A stretch of DNA of 64,000 nt from Pseudomonas chlororaphis subsp. chlororaphis (GTDB taxonomy: Bacteria > Pseudomonadota > Gammaproteobacteria > Pseudomonadales > Pseudomonadaceae). Below are positions 37,252 through 46,003 of the stretch, piece by piece (within the stretch, counting starts at the first letter, position 1; each line of letters begins with the position of its first letter). The position numbers and the translations under genes were made by a program. The notes below the pieces were generated by a model. It saw nothing but the letters and a program-made list of their open reading frames with translations, had not been told where the DNA came from and did no database searches. The stretch is taken from assembly GCF_003945765.1 (NCBI RefSeq), contig NZ_CP027712.1, forward strand, positions 6,386,001 to 6,450,000, read 5' to 3'.

Positions 37252-38384
37252 CAGGCTTCCTCCAGCAAACGGGCGATATTGCCCTCGGCCATGGCCGGGC
37301 CGACGCTCATACCCACGCCGGTATGCATCAGGGCCACGCTGACCCCGACGGCCGGGCGCAGGAACGAAAACGGCCCCGGGCCGCGGGCGCCATAGACACC
37401 TTGCCAGCGCTCGATCACCTGCACCTTGCAGCCCAGGGTGTGCTCGGCTAGCTCGAGCATCCAGGTGTCCACCTGCTCGGCATTGAACGGCGACGGGTCG
37501 CTGCCGTAATGGTGGGAGTCGCCGATGATCAGCTCGCCGTAGGGCGTCGGGCTGATCAGCAGGTGGATGCCGTTTTCGTGCAGGTGCGGCGCATCCCGCA
37601 GGATCTGCGCCTGCACCGCCGCCGCTTCGGGCAGATCGGCAAAGGCGCCGTAATGCACGCAACTCAGGCCGGTGAGCAGCGCATGTTGCAGGTCCAGCTG
37701 CACCTCGGGCCGGGCGCGGAGCATTTGCAGGCGGCAGACCTGCGGCGCCAGCGCGGCAATCGGCTCGGCCAGCAGGGTCTGGTAGTCATGCCCGGAACAG
37801 ACCAGGATCTGCCCCGCGCGAAAGCTGCCGGCGGTGCTGTGCAACTGGCCGGGCTCGATGTCGCGCACCAGGGTGGAAAAATGAAACTCCACCCCCAGGT
37901 CGCGGCGCAGGTAGTCGATCAGCATCGGCATGGCTTCGCGGGAATACAGCTGCTGGTCATCCAGGCCGTGCAGCGCCGCGCGATGATGGCGGAAACGGCC
38001 GCCGTACAGATCGTTCAACGCCGCCCCGCGCAGCAGTTCGACCCGGTAGCCGTGTTCCCGCGCGCGTCCGGCGCAGAAGGCCTGTAGCAATTGCTCCTCG
38101 GCCTCGGTGCGGGCGAACAGGTAAGAGCCGTTGCGCTTGAGCGGCAGGCCGGCCAATTGCGCCCAGTCGCCCCAGATGCCGCGGCTGGCCCTGGCCAGGT
38201 CGAGCATCACGCCCGGCGGCTGGCCGGTCACCAGGGCCTGGCCGAAATTGCGCACCGACGCGCCCAGGGGCGTGGCGCTGCGCTCGAAAACCTTGACCCG
38301 CAAACCGCGCTTGGCCGCGGCATAGGCATGGGACAGCCCGAGGATGCCGGCGCCGACGATCAGCAGGTCGTTGTGGTTGCTCAT
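37251..38384 (-). CDS. FAD-dependent oxidoreductase of the phosphonate-associated type (TIGR03364-like)
   Basis: The 377-residue flavoprotein has an N-terminal dinucleotide motif LIVGAGILGLSHAYAAAKRG (residues 8-27) and a DAO (glycine oxidase-like) fold with the C-terminal block ARGPGPFSFLRPAVGVSVALMHTGVGMSVGP. Members found next to phosphonate genes are proposed to oxidise aminophosphonates. It is coupled to the PhnZ-like gene and lies downstream of the binding protein of an AEP-type ABC transporter. Substrate is inferred from context; an N-methylated or otherwise modified aminophosphonate is possible. Confidence 0.82.
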   Translation of the reverse strand: MSNHNDLLIVGAGILGLSHAYAAAKRGLRVKVFERSATPLGASVRNFGQALVTGQPPGVMLDLARASRGIWGDWAQLAGLPLKRNGSYLFARTEAEEQLLQAFCAGRAREHGYRVELLRGAALNDLYGGRFRHHRAALHGLDDQQLYSREAMPMLIDYLRRDLGVEFHFSTLVRDIEPGQLHSTAGSFRAGQILVCSGHDYQTLLAEPIAALAPQVCRLQMLRARPEVQLDLQHALLTGLSCVHYGAFADLPEAAAVQAQILRDAPHLHENGIHLLISPTPYGELIIGDSHHYGSDPSPFNAEQVDTWMLELAEHTLGCKVQVIERWQGVYGARGPGPFSFLRPAVGVSVALMHTGVGMSVGPAMAEGNIARLLEEA

Positions 38385-38422
38385 GGGTGTGGTCCTTGGA
38401 CGATGACCTCGGCGAGGTCAAA

Positions 38423-38492
38423 TCGCGGGCAAGTCGGATCGCCGCCCGCTCGCTCCTACAGAAGCATCCATAGAAGCGAGGCGGCCCGCGAC
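38423..38492. repeat. Short-family REP pair, degenerate on one side
   Basis: TCGCGGGCAAGTCGGATCG leads into GCTCGCTCCTACAG, and a decayed partner (ATAGAAGCGAGGCGGCCCGCGA) follows. It lies within the phosphonate operon between the binding-protein and oxidase genes and could act as an mRNA boundary. Confidence 0.8.
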
Positions 38493-38504
38493 AGGGGCTG
38501 TCGA

Positions 38505-39530
38505 TTACTGGGCGGCGACCTTCTCGGACTTGCCGTCATAACGCTTGCGCCACTCGGCGAGGATCTGGTCGCGGTTCTTCGAGGCCCAGGCGAAGTCGTT
38601 CTTGATCAGGCGCTGCTCGTAGTCGGCCGGCAGTTCGGTCTGCGGCTTGGCGATCCCCGGCTGGGCCAGCACGGCGAAGTTTTCCTTGTACAGCTCCATG
38701 GCCGCGGGGCTGGCAGAGAAGTCGGCGAGCTTCTTCGCCGCTTCTTCATGAGGGGTGCCCTTGATCACCGCGGTGGCTTCGATTTCCCAGCCCAGGCCTT
38801 CCTTGGGCAGCACGATGTCCAGCGGCGCGCCCTGGCGCTTGAGCTGCACGGCCGGGTATTCGAAGGAGATGCCGATCGGGAATTCGCCGGCCGCCGCCAG
38901 CTTGCACGGCTTGGAACCGGAGTGAACGTACTGGCCGATGTTCTGGTGCAGGTCGTCCATGTACTGCCAGCCCTGCTTCTCGCCGAAGGTCTGCAACCAG
39001 GCGCTGACGTCGAGGAAGCCGGTGCCGGACGAGGCCGGGTTGGGCATGACGATCTTGCCCTTGTACTCAGGCTTGGTCAGGTCCTGCCAGCTCACCGGCT
39101 TGGTCAGGCCCTGTTTTTCGGCTTCGACGGTGTTGAAGCAGATGGTCGCGGCCCAGACGTCCATGCCGACCCAGGCCGGCGGGTTGGCGGCGTCGCGGTA
39201 GTTGCCGCCGATCTTGCCCAGATCCTTCGGTGCATAGCTTTGCAGCATGCCCTGCTGATCGAGGATCGCCAGGCTGGAGGCCGCCAGGCCCCACACCGCG
39301 TCCGCCTGCGGCCGGGCTTTTTCCGCCAGCAGCTTGGCGGTGATGATCCCGGTGGAGTCACGCACCCATTTGATTTCCACATCCGGGTTGGCGGCTTCGA
39401 AGGCTTGCTTGTAGCTCTTGAGCTGTTCGGCTTCGAGGGCGGTATAGACCGTCAGTTCGGTCTTCGCGGCAAAGGCGTTCATGCTGAAGGCAGTGAGGAC
39501 AGCAGCGGCAACAGCCAGGGGCTTGAACAT
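38505..39530 (-). CDS. 2-aminoethylphosphonate-type ABC transporter, periplasmic binding protein
   Basis: The 341-residue protein has a signal peptide (cleavage near residue 21, after SMNAFA) and an iron(III)/AEP-type extracellular binding fold: LTVYTALEAEQLKSYKQAFEA, DSTGIITAKLLAEK, and NPASSGTGFLDVSAWL, with a serine/threonine-rich anion pocket. It resembles the PhnS/AepX group that binds 2-aminoethylphosphonate. It is followed upstream by permease and ATPase genes. Distinction from ferric-iron binders of the FbpA type relies on the neighbouring phosphonate genes. Confidence 0.82.
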   Translation of the reverse strand: MFKPLAVAAAVLTAFSMNAFAAKTELTVYTALEAEQLKSYKQAFEAANPDVEIKWVRDSTGIITAKLLAEKARPQADAVWGLAASSLAILDQQGMLQSYAPKDLGKIGGNYRDAANPPAWVGMDVWAATICFNTVEAEKQGLTKPVSWQDLTKPEYKGKIVMPNPASSGTGFLDVSAWLQTFGEKQGWQYMDDLHQNIGQYVHSGSKPCKLAAAGEFPIGISFEYPAVQLKRQGAPLDIVLPKEGLGWEIEATAVIKGTPHEEAAKKLADFSASPAAMELYKENFAVLAQPGIAKPQTELPADYEQRLIKNDFAWASKNRDQILAEWRKRYDGKSEKVAAQ

Positions 39531-39579
39531 GGTGCGGTTCCTTTCTGGGGTGGGGGCTTGTAGTAGGGGTTGGGCAGAT

Positions 39580-41304
39580 TCAGTGGCCGGGCGCGGTCCG
39601 CCGCCAAGCCTGGGAGCGGCGCAGCAAGCCGTGCGAAGCCCAGGCCAGGAGCAGGGACACGCCCGCCGAGGTCAAGAGGATCAGGGTCGACATGGCGGCC
39701 GCGCCGCCGACGTTGCCGGCGTCGTCCATGTTCAGCACCGCCACCGCCGCGAGGATGGTGTCGGGGCTGTAGAGGAAGATCGCCGCCGAGACGGTGGTCA
39801 TGGCCGAGACGAACAGGTAGCGCAGGATATCCAGCAGCGCCGGCAGGCAGATCGGCACCGTGACCCGCAGGTAGTGGCGATACAGCGGCGCCTTGAGCGA
39901 CAGCGCCGCGGCCTCGAATTCGGCATCGAGCTGGCGCAGCGCGGTGGTGGCGGTCATCTGCGCGGTAGTCAGGTAGTGGGCTATGGTGCACACCACCAGC
40001 AGGGTCATGCTGCCGTAGAATACATGCAGCGGGTTGCCGCTGAGGTTGAAGAAGAAGACGTAACCCAGGCCTAGCACCAGGCCCGGCACCGCCATCGGCA
40101 CGAAGCTGAGCATGCGCAGCGCCAGGTTGAGGCCGCGCTGGGTGTGGGTCTTCTCCATCAGGTAGGCGCCGGTGAAGATCAGCGCGCTGCCGATCAGCGC
40201 CGTGCACAGGGCCATGGTCAGGCTGTTGCGGTAGGCCAGCCAGCCGCCGCCGGCGGTGTCGTTGAACTGGTAGTGATTGAGCGACAGCGAAAGGTTATAG
40301 GGCCAGAACTTCACCAGCGACGAGAACACCGCCATGCCGAACACCAGCAGCAGCGCCGCGCAGATCAGCAGGACGATCGCCAGGTAGCAGCCGTCCCGCA
40401 GCCGGGAAGGCGCCGGCTGGAACACCTGGGCCCGGCCGCTCATGGAATCGCCATGACGACGGCGCAGCCAGGCATCGACACCGAAGCTGAACAGTGCCGG
40501 CAGCAACAGCACCATGCCGATCAAGGCGCCACGGCCGAACTGTTGCTGGCCGACCACCGCCTTGTAGGCTTCCAGCGCCAAGACCTGATAGTCGCCACCA
40601 ACCACCACCGGAACGCCGAAATCGGTGATGCTCAGGGTGAACACCAGACAGAACGCGGCGAACACCGCCTGCCGGGTGGCCGGCCAGGTGATGCTGCGAA
40701 AGGCCTTGGCCGGGCTGGCGCCCATGCTCGACGCGGCATCGAACAGCCGCGCATCGGCCAGGGACAGGGCCGACAGCAGGATCATCAGGGCGTGGGGAAA
40801 GGTGTAGATCACCTCGCCGAGAACGATGCCCCAGAAGCCGTAGATATTGTCCGAGAGCAGGCCACGGAGCAGGCCCTGGTTGCCGAACAGATAGACCAGG
40901 GCGATCCCCGGCAGCATCGACGGCGCCATCAGCGGCAGCAACGACAGCCCGCGCCAGATCGCCTTACCGGGAATCAGCGTGCGTTGCAGGGCATAGGCGA
41001 ACAGGTAGGCCAGCGGCACCACGATGGCGGCGACGCTGAGGGAGACTTTCAGGCTGTTGCCCAACAGCCAGTGGAAGTTGGCGCCGGTCACCAGCTCACG
41101 GGCGGCGACCAGGCCGCCGCCCTGCCCGGCTTCGCCGCTGAAACCGCGCCAGAAGATCGCCAGCAACGGCAGCAACACCGCCAGGCCCAGCAACACCAGC
41201 AGGACCAGCTTGCCGCCGAGCACGAAGAGGCGATCGCCGATTTGCGCACGGGCCGCCTGGCGCGCCCGTTTTGCGGGTAGCGGCAGGGTCAGTTCAACGG
41301 CCAT
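39580..41304 (-). CDS. AEP-type ABC transporter permease (two fused permease domains)
   Basis: The 574-residue protein has about twelve membrane helices and two EAA-type permease loops (for example DAASSMGASPAKAFRSITWPATRQA and EAAALSLKAPLYRHYLRVTVPICLPALLD), so both transmembrane domains are in one chain, as in the PhnU2/FbpB group. The start at 41304 (MAVELTLPLP) lies one base after the ATPase stop; the upstream part of the frame reads the ATPase gene out of frame. It forms the channel for the neighbouring binding protein and ATPase. Confidence 0.86.
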   Translation of the reverse strand: MAVELTLPLPAKRARQAARAQIGDRLFVLGGKLVLLVLLGLAVLLPLLAIFWRGFSGEAGQGGGLVAARELVTGANFHWLLGNSLKVSLSVAAIVVPLAYLFAYALQRTLIPGKAIWRGLSLLPLMAPSMLPGIALVYLFGNQGLLRGLLSDNIYGFWGIVLGEVIYTFPHALMILLSALSLADARLFDAASSMGASPAKAFRSITWPATRQAVFAAFCLVFTLSITDFGVPVVVGGDYQVLALEAYKAVVGQQQFGRGALIGMVLLLPALFSFGVDAWLRRRHGDSMSGRAQVFQPAPSRLRDGCYLAIVLLICAALLLVFGMAVFSSLVKFWPYNLSLSLNHYQFNDTAGGGWLAYRNSLTMALCTALIGSALIFTGAYLMEKTHTQRGLNLALRMLSFVPMAVPGLVLGLGYVFFFNLSGNPLHVFYGSMTLLVVCTIAHYLTTAQMTATTALRQLDAEFEAAALSLKAPLYRHYLRVTVPICLPALLDILRYLFVSAMTTVSAAIFLYSPDTILAAVAVLNMDDAGNVGGAAAMSTLILLTSAGVSLLLAWASHGLLRRSQAWRRTAPGH

Positions 41305-41305
41305 C

Positions 41306-42382
41306 TCAGGCAAACACCTGCAGGCTGCGCGGTGGCAAGGCGACCCAGATGTCCTGGGCACCGAGGCGCGGCATGGCTTCCGGGGCCAGCTCGGCCAGCA
41401 GCGGATGGCCGGGCAATTGGTTGAGTTCAAAACTCATGCGGCAGCGGTTGCCGAGGAAGGTGATCTCCCGGACCTTGGCCGGGAACAGGTTTTCCTCGTG
41501 CACCGGCGGGTTGACGCTGATCGCCTCCGGGCGGCAGAACAACCGACCCGAGGCGGCCTTGCCGGAGTCGGCCGCCAACCGCACGTTCATCCCGCCGACC
41601 TGGGCGTGGCTGTCGCCGCTGCGGCGGAACGGCAGCCAGTTGCCCTGGCCGACGAATTCGGCGACGAACGGGGTGGCCGGACGATCGTAGATTTCCTGCG
41701 GCGTGGCGTACTGCTCGACCTTGCCATTGTTCATCACCGCGATACGGTCGGCCATCAACATGGCCTCGTCCTGGTTGTGGGTGACCATCAGGGTGGTGAT
41801 GCCCAGGCGCCGCTGCAGCTGGCGCAGCTCGGTGCACAGGTGCTCGCGCACCCGGGCATCCAGCGCCGACATCGGTTCATCCAGCAACAATAACGAAGGC
41901 GCCGGGGCCAGGGCCCGTGCCAGGGCCACCCGCTGCTGCTGGCCGCCCGACAGCTGGCCGGGGTATTTCTTTTCGCTGCCGGTCAGGCCCACCAGTTCCA
42001 GCATTTGCGCCACGCGCTTGCGCACTTCGTCGCGACCGCTGCCGGCCAGGCCATAGGCAATGTTGGCTTCGACGCTGAGGTTGGGGAACAGCGCATAGGA
42101 CTGGAACAGAATGCCGTAGTCCCGGGCCTGGGGCGCCAGGTGCGAGACGTCGCGGCTGCCCAGGTACAACTCGCCCCGGTCCTGGCGCTCGAGGCCGGCG
42201 ATGCAGCGCAGCAAGGTAGTCTTGCCGCAGCCCGACGGGCCGAGCAGGCACACCAGCTCGCCGGCCGCCACGTCCAGGGAGACGTTATCCAGCGCGGTGA
42301 ACGCGCCAAAGCGTTTCTGCATGCCGCGCACTTTCATCGGCGCGCCGGGGTTGCTCAGGGCAGTTGCGATCGGATTGTTCAT
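41306..42382 (-). CDS. AEP-type ABC transporter ATP-binding protein
   Basis: The 358-residue ATPase has Walker A GPSGCGKTT (about residues 49-57), the signature LSGGQQQRVALARAL and Walker B LLLLDEPMSALD, followed by a TOBE-like C-terminal regulatory domain (about 245-358). This is the PhnT/FbpC type that energises import. It is the first transporter gene after the LysR gene and is followed within one base by the permease gene. Confidence 0.88.
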   Translation of the reverse strand: MNNPIATALSNPGAPMKVRGMQKRFGAFTALDNVSLDVAAGELVCLLGPSGCGKTTLLRCIAGLERQDRGELYLGSRDVSHLAPQARDYGILFQSYALFPNLSVEANIAYGLAGSGRDEVRKRVAQMLELVGLTGSEKKYPGQLSGGQQQRVALARALAPAPSLLLLDEPMSALDARVREHLCTELRQLQRRLGITTLMVTHNQDEAMLMADRIAVMNNGKVEQYATPQEIYDRPATPFVAEFVGQGNWLPFRRSGDSHAQVGGMNVRLAADSGKAASGRLFCRPEAISVNPPVHEENLFPAKVREITFLGNRCRMSFELNQLPGHPLLAELAPEAMPRLGAQDIWVALPPRSLQVFA

Positions 42383-42505
42383 GGACGGGCCTCATCAAGC
42401 AGATGCAGGCCATCCTAGGGCGCGAATGCGTAGTTACTGTGGCAGTGAGGCAAAAGCTGCCGATAGTGGTATTGGCGGATTTGGGTTCAAGAGAACGCAG
42501 AGCCT

Positions 42506-42650
42506 TGTAGCCGCTGCCGAGCCCGCGAGGCTGCGAACGGTTGCGCAGCAACCGCAGGTCCGACAACGCGATCTGGCGAGGTAACTGCAGGGCGCCTTTT
42601 GCGGGCGCTGCGCACCCGTTCGCAGCCTCGCTGCGCTCGGCAGCGGCTAC
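42506..42650. repeat. Long-family inverted REP pair between the LysR and ATPase genes
   Basis: TGTAGCCGCTGCCGAGCCCG opens and CTCGGCAGCGGCTAC closes this copy, about 145 bases long, with inner arms around GGTTGCGCAGCAACC (42538-42552) and GGGCGCC/GGGCGC segments. It occupies much of the 286-base gap between lysR and the transporter, so the transporter promoter must lie in the roughly 120 bases left before the ATPase ATG. Confidence 0.9.
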
Positions 42651-42668
42651 GGATGAGGTGTGGGCGGA

Positions 42669-43532
42669 TCAGGCTGGCGCCATTTCCTGCGCCAGCCCGA
42701 GGAAGGCCGCCGGCAGGCGCGCGCCCTTGCGCTCCTTGAGGCAGTACAGGTATTCGGCGATCTGCGGCGCGTTCTCGATGGTCAGCACCCGCAGTTGCGG
42801 ATCGTGGGGGACTTCCTGGCGGGCAATGATGCTGATGCCGATATTGCGCAGCACCGCCTCGCGGATCGACTCGCGGCTGCCGATCTCCAGCAGCGGCCCG
42901 AAGCTGACCCGGGCGCCGTCGAGCAGCTCTTCGGTCAGGCGCCGGGTGGTGGAGCCCGGCTCGCGCATCAGCAGGGTATGCCCGACCAGGGCGTTCAAGG
43001 GCACGTGATCGAGGGCCGCCAACGGATGATTGCGGTGCACCGCCAGCACCAGCGGGTCGCTGCCGAGCACCCGGCGGATCAAGCGCGAATCTTCCAGTAA
43101 CTGCGACGACGCGGCGATGTCGACCCGGTACTCCTCCAGCGATTCCAGGACCTGCTGCGAGTTGCCGATTTCCACCGACACTTCCACCTGGGGCAGGCGC
43201 TCGCGGAAGGTCTTCACCAGATCGAGGATGTAATACGGCGCCGTGGCGGCAATCCGCAGGGTGCCTTGCAGCTGGCCGCTATTGCGCAGGAAAAACTCGA
43301 TATCGGCTTCCTGCTGCAACAGCGCCTTGACCATCGGCAACAGCCGGGCACCCTCTTCGCTGACGCTGAGGCGGCGGCCGCCGCGATAGAACAGCTCGAC
43401 CGCATACTGGCTTTCCAGATGACGGATCTGGGTGGTCACCGTGGGCTGGCTCAGGCCGAGCTTTTTCGCCGCCAGGGTGATGCTGCCCAGGCGGGCCACC
43501 AGGTAAAACGCCTTCAGCTCGGCACTCAGCAC
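42669..43532 (-). CDS. LysR-family regulator of the phosphonate cluster
   Basis: The 287-residue protein starts at GTG 43532 (AGAGGA upstream) and has an N-terminal LysR helix-turn-helix (FYLVARLGSITLAAKKLGLSQPTVTTQIRHLE, residues 9-40) and a type 2 periplasmic-like effector domain. It matches the LysR type found beside 2-aminoethylphosphonate genes. It is transcribed in the same direction as the transporter rather than divergently, with a REP pair between them. An aminophosphonate inducer is inferred only from context. Confidence 0.82.
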   Translation of the reverse strand: MLSAELKAFYLVARLGSITLAAKKLGLSQPTVTTQIRHLESQYAVELFYRGGRRLSVSEEGARLLPMVKALLQQEADIEFFLRNSGQLQGTLRIAATAPYYILDLVKTFRERLPQVEVSVEIGNSQQVLESLEEYRVDIAASSQLLEDSRLIRRVLGSDPLVLAVHRNHPLAALDHVPLNALVGHTLLMREPGSTTRRLTEELLDGARVSFGPLLEIGSRESIREAVLRNIGISIIARQEVPHDPQLRVLTIENAPQIAEYLYCLKERKGARLPAAFLGLAQEMAPA

Positions 43533-43548
43533 TGCGTCCTCTCATCGT

Positions 43549-45918
43549 CTATTTGCGCAACAGGCGCAAACCGTTGAAGACCACCAACAGGCTGACGCCC
43601 ATGTCGGCGAACACGGCCATCCACATGGTGGCCAACCCGAAGAAGGTTACCCCAAGAAAGATCGCCTTGATGACCAGGGCCAGGGCGATATTTTGTACGA
43701 GGATGTTCGAGGTCTGCCGGGACAGCCGGACAAAGGTCGGAATCTTGCGCAGATCGTCGTCCATCAGGGCGACATCGGCGGTCTCGATGGCGGTGTCGGT
43801 GCCTGCCGCGGCCATGGCGAAACCGATCTCCGCGCGGGCCAGGGCCGGGGCGTCATTGATGCCGTCGCCGACCATGCCGACCCGGTGCCCTTGGGCGTAC
43901 AGGTCTTCGATGGCTTGCAGTTTATCGGTGGGCAGCAGGTCGCCGCGGGCCTGATCGATGCCCACCTGGGCGGCGATGGCTTCGGCGGTGTGCGGGTTGT
44001 CGCCAGTCAGCATAAGGGTCTTGATGCCCAGTTCGTGCAACTGCTGGATCGCTTCGCGGCTGGACTCCTTGACCGTGTCCGCCACGGCGAACAGGGCCAG
44101 GGGGCCGGCGCTGTCGAGCAAAAGCACCACAGTCTTGCCCTGTTTCTCCAGGGCGAACAGCTGCTCTTCCAGCTCCGGCGAGCACAGCCCCAGCTCCTCC
44201 ACCAGGCGGTGATTGCCCAGGTGGTAGAGCTGGCCGTTGATTTCGCCACGCACACCGCGGCCGGCCAGGGCTTCGAAGTTATCCACAAGGTGCAGGCTCA
44301 GTTGTTTATCCACAGCCGCATTGGCGATGGCCAAAGACACCGGGTGGTCGGAACGGGACGCCAGGCTGGCGGCGATGGCCGGGGCGCTATTGTCCGCCAG
44401 CGGGTCGAGGGACAGGAAATCGGTCTGCACCGGCTTGCCGTGGGTGATGGTGCCGGTCTTGTCCAGCGCCAGGTAGTCGAGCTTGTAACCGCCCTCCAGG
44501 TAGACCCCGCCCTTGATCAGGATGCCTTTGCGCGCCGCCGCGGCCAGGCCGCTGACGATGGTCACCGGGGTGGAAATCACCAGCGCGCACGGGCACGCCA
44601 CCACCAACAGCACCAGGGCGCGGTAGATCCAGTCGAACCAGGCGGCGCCCATGAACAGCGGTGGAATCACCGCCACGGCCAGGGCAAAGGCAAACACCGC
44701 GGGGGTGTAGAGTTTCGAGAAGCTGTCGACGAAGCGCTGGGTCGGCGCGCGCGCGCCCTGGGCTTGTTCCACGGCATGGATGATCCGCGCCAGGGTCGAG
44801 TTGTTGGCCGCCGCGGTCACCTTGTATTCCAGCGAGCCGGCCTGGTTGATGGTGCCGGCGAAGACCTTGTCGCCCAGGGTCTTTTCCACCGGCAGGCTTT
44901 CGCCGGTGATCGGTGCCTGGTCGATGGTCGAGCTGCCGGCCACCACCTCGCCGTCGAGGCCGATGCGTTCACCCGGACGTACCCGTACCAACGCGCCCAG
45001 CTCGATGCTTTTCGCTTCCCGTTCGACCCAACTGCCGTCCGCCTCCTGCACCGTGACCCGTTCCGGGGTCATCTGCATCAGGCCACTGATGGCATTGCGC
45101 GCGCGGTCCAGGGACCGGGCCTCGATCAACTCGGCCACGGTGAACAGGAACATCACCATCGCCGCTTCCGGCCATTGGCCGATCAGCACGGCGCCGGTCA
45201 CGGCGATGCTCATCAAGGCATTGATGTTGAGGTTGCGGTTCTTCAGGGCGATCCAGCCCTTCTTGTAAGTGCCGAGGCCACCACTGAGGATCGATACCAG
45301 GGCGATCACCGCCACCACCCAGGTCGGCGCGGCGCTGGTGAAGTGGATCACCTCCGCGGCCAGCGCGCCGACACCGGACAGCGCCAGCGGCCACCAGTGC
45401 TTTTTCACCGGCGCCGCGACCGGGGCATCGGACTCGCCGCCCAGGCCGATGGGCTCGGCCTCCATGCCCAGGGACTTGATGGCGGCGATGATCGGGGCGA
45501 CGTCCTGCAGGTCATGGGTCACGCCCAGCACCCGGTTGATCAGGTTGAACTCCAGTTGCTGCACGCCCGCCAGCTTGCCCAGCTTGTTCTGGATCAGCGT
45601 CTGCTCGGTCGGGCAGTCCATGGCCTCGATGCGAAAACTGCTCAGGCGCGCATTGGCGCTCGACGCCGCGCTGAGCACAACCCGCGACGGCGCGGCGGCC
45701 GACGAACAGCAGGAATCGCCATGACTGGCAGCCTGGGGCTCGCTCAACTGGACCAGCGACGGCGACGAGCAGCAGGAAGCGCCGTGGCCAGCATGGTCGT
45801 GTTTTTTCAGCGGATGCAGTTTTGCGCCATGGCCATGATCATGATCATGATCATGATCGTGGCCAGCATGCTTGGAGTCAGCGCCGGGCTTGCCGTGGGT
45901 GTGCAGGGAATCGCTCAT
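43549..45918 (-). CDS. cadA: Heavy-metal P1B-type ATPase CadA (Cd/Zn/Pb efflux)
   Basis: The 789-residue pump has a His/Asp-rich N-terminus (residues 17-45), two Cys-Cys pairs (49-50 and 70-71), an HMA domain with a single-cysteine DCPTE site (101-105) rather than CxxC, and P1B core motifs: TGES, CPCAL in a membrane helix, DKTGT, SDHPVS (the HP locus) and GDGINDAPAL. It exports divalent soft metals to the periplasm. It starts at 45918, divergent from cadR, under a MerR-type promoter. The C-terminal end overlaps nothing and is intact. Confidence 0.92.
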   Translation of the reverse strand: MSDSLHTHGKPGADSKHAGHDHDHDHDHGHGAKLHPLKKHDHAGHGASCCSSPSLVQLSEPQAASHGDSCCSSAAAPSRVVLSAASSANARLSSFRIEAMDCPTEQTLIQNKLGKLAGVQQLEFNLINRVLGVTHDLQDVAPIIAAIKSLGMEAEPIGLGGESDAPVAAPVKKHWWPLALSGVGALAAEVIHFTSAAPTWVVAVIALVSILSGGLGTYKKGWIALKNRNLNINALMSIAVTGAVLIGQWPEAAMVMFLFTVAELIEARSLDRARNAISGLMQMTPERVTVQEADGSWVEREAKSIELGALVRVRPGERIGLDGEVVAGSSTIDQAPITGESLPVEKTLGDKVFAGTINQAGSLEYKVTAAANNSTLARIIHAVEQAQGARAPTQRFVDSFSKLYTPAVFAFALAVAVIPPLFMGAAWFDWIYRALVLLVVACPCALVISTPVTIVSGLAAAARKGILIKGGVYLEGGYKLDYLALDKTGTITHGKPVQTDFLSLDPLADNSAPAIAASLASRSDHPVSLAIANAAVDKQLSLHLVDNFEALAGRGVRGEINGQLYHLGNHRLVEELGLCSPELEEQLFALEKQGKTVVLLLDSAGPLALFAVADTVKESSREAIQQLHELGIKTLMLTGDNPHTAEAIAAQVGIDQARGDLLPTDKLQAIEDLYAQGHRVGMVGDGINDAPALARAEIGFAMAAAGTDTAIETADVALMDDDLRKIPTFVRLSRQTSNILVQNIALALVIKAIFLGVTFFGLATMWMAVFADMGVSLLVVFNGLRLLRK
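45835..45858 (-). repeat. 6-bp microsatellite in the His-rich region of cadA (four copies)
   Basis: ATGATC is repeated four times on the plus strand; on the coding strand it encodes alternating Asp-His pairs in the metal-binding N-terminus. The hexamer keeps frame, so copy number could change the number of His-Asp pairs without disrupting the gene. Confidence 0.92.
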
Positions 45919-45949
45919 AAGGTCGCGTCCGAAAAGGTGCCTGTTGCCA

Positions 45950-45980
45950 AGTGAACACCCTGTAGCCACTATAGGGTCAA
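45950..45980 (-). promoter_or_regulatory. cadA promoter and CadR operator (MerR-type, 19-bp spacer)
   Basis: On the minus strand TTGACC (45980-45975), a 19-base spacer, and TTCACT (45955-45950) form a promoter with the long spacer typical of MerR-activated genes. Centred in it is a 21-bp dyad (45957-45977) with 9-base arms ACCCTGTAG / CTATAGGGT, one mismatch, separated by CCA. From memory this is the CadR operator sequence of P. putida. The start of cadR lies 27 bases beyond it on the other strand, so the same site can autoregulate cadR. Confidence 0.85.
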
Positions 45981-46003
45981 GCACCCTTTCGGAGATTGTC
46001 GCG

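Noticed and set aside
38505..42382. Reading the ABC transporter as a ferric-iron importer (FbpABC)
   Set aside because: The protein folds are similar, but the adjacent PhnZ-like oxygenase, FAD amine oxidase and LysR gene fit phosphonate use better. This remains the main alternative.
43693..45954. A 753-codon open frame antisense to cadA
   Set aside because: It is a shadow of the GC-rich cadA gene: low-complexity His/Gly/Gln-rich translation, no ribosome site, and cadA has all catalytic motifs.
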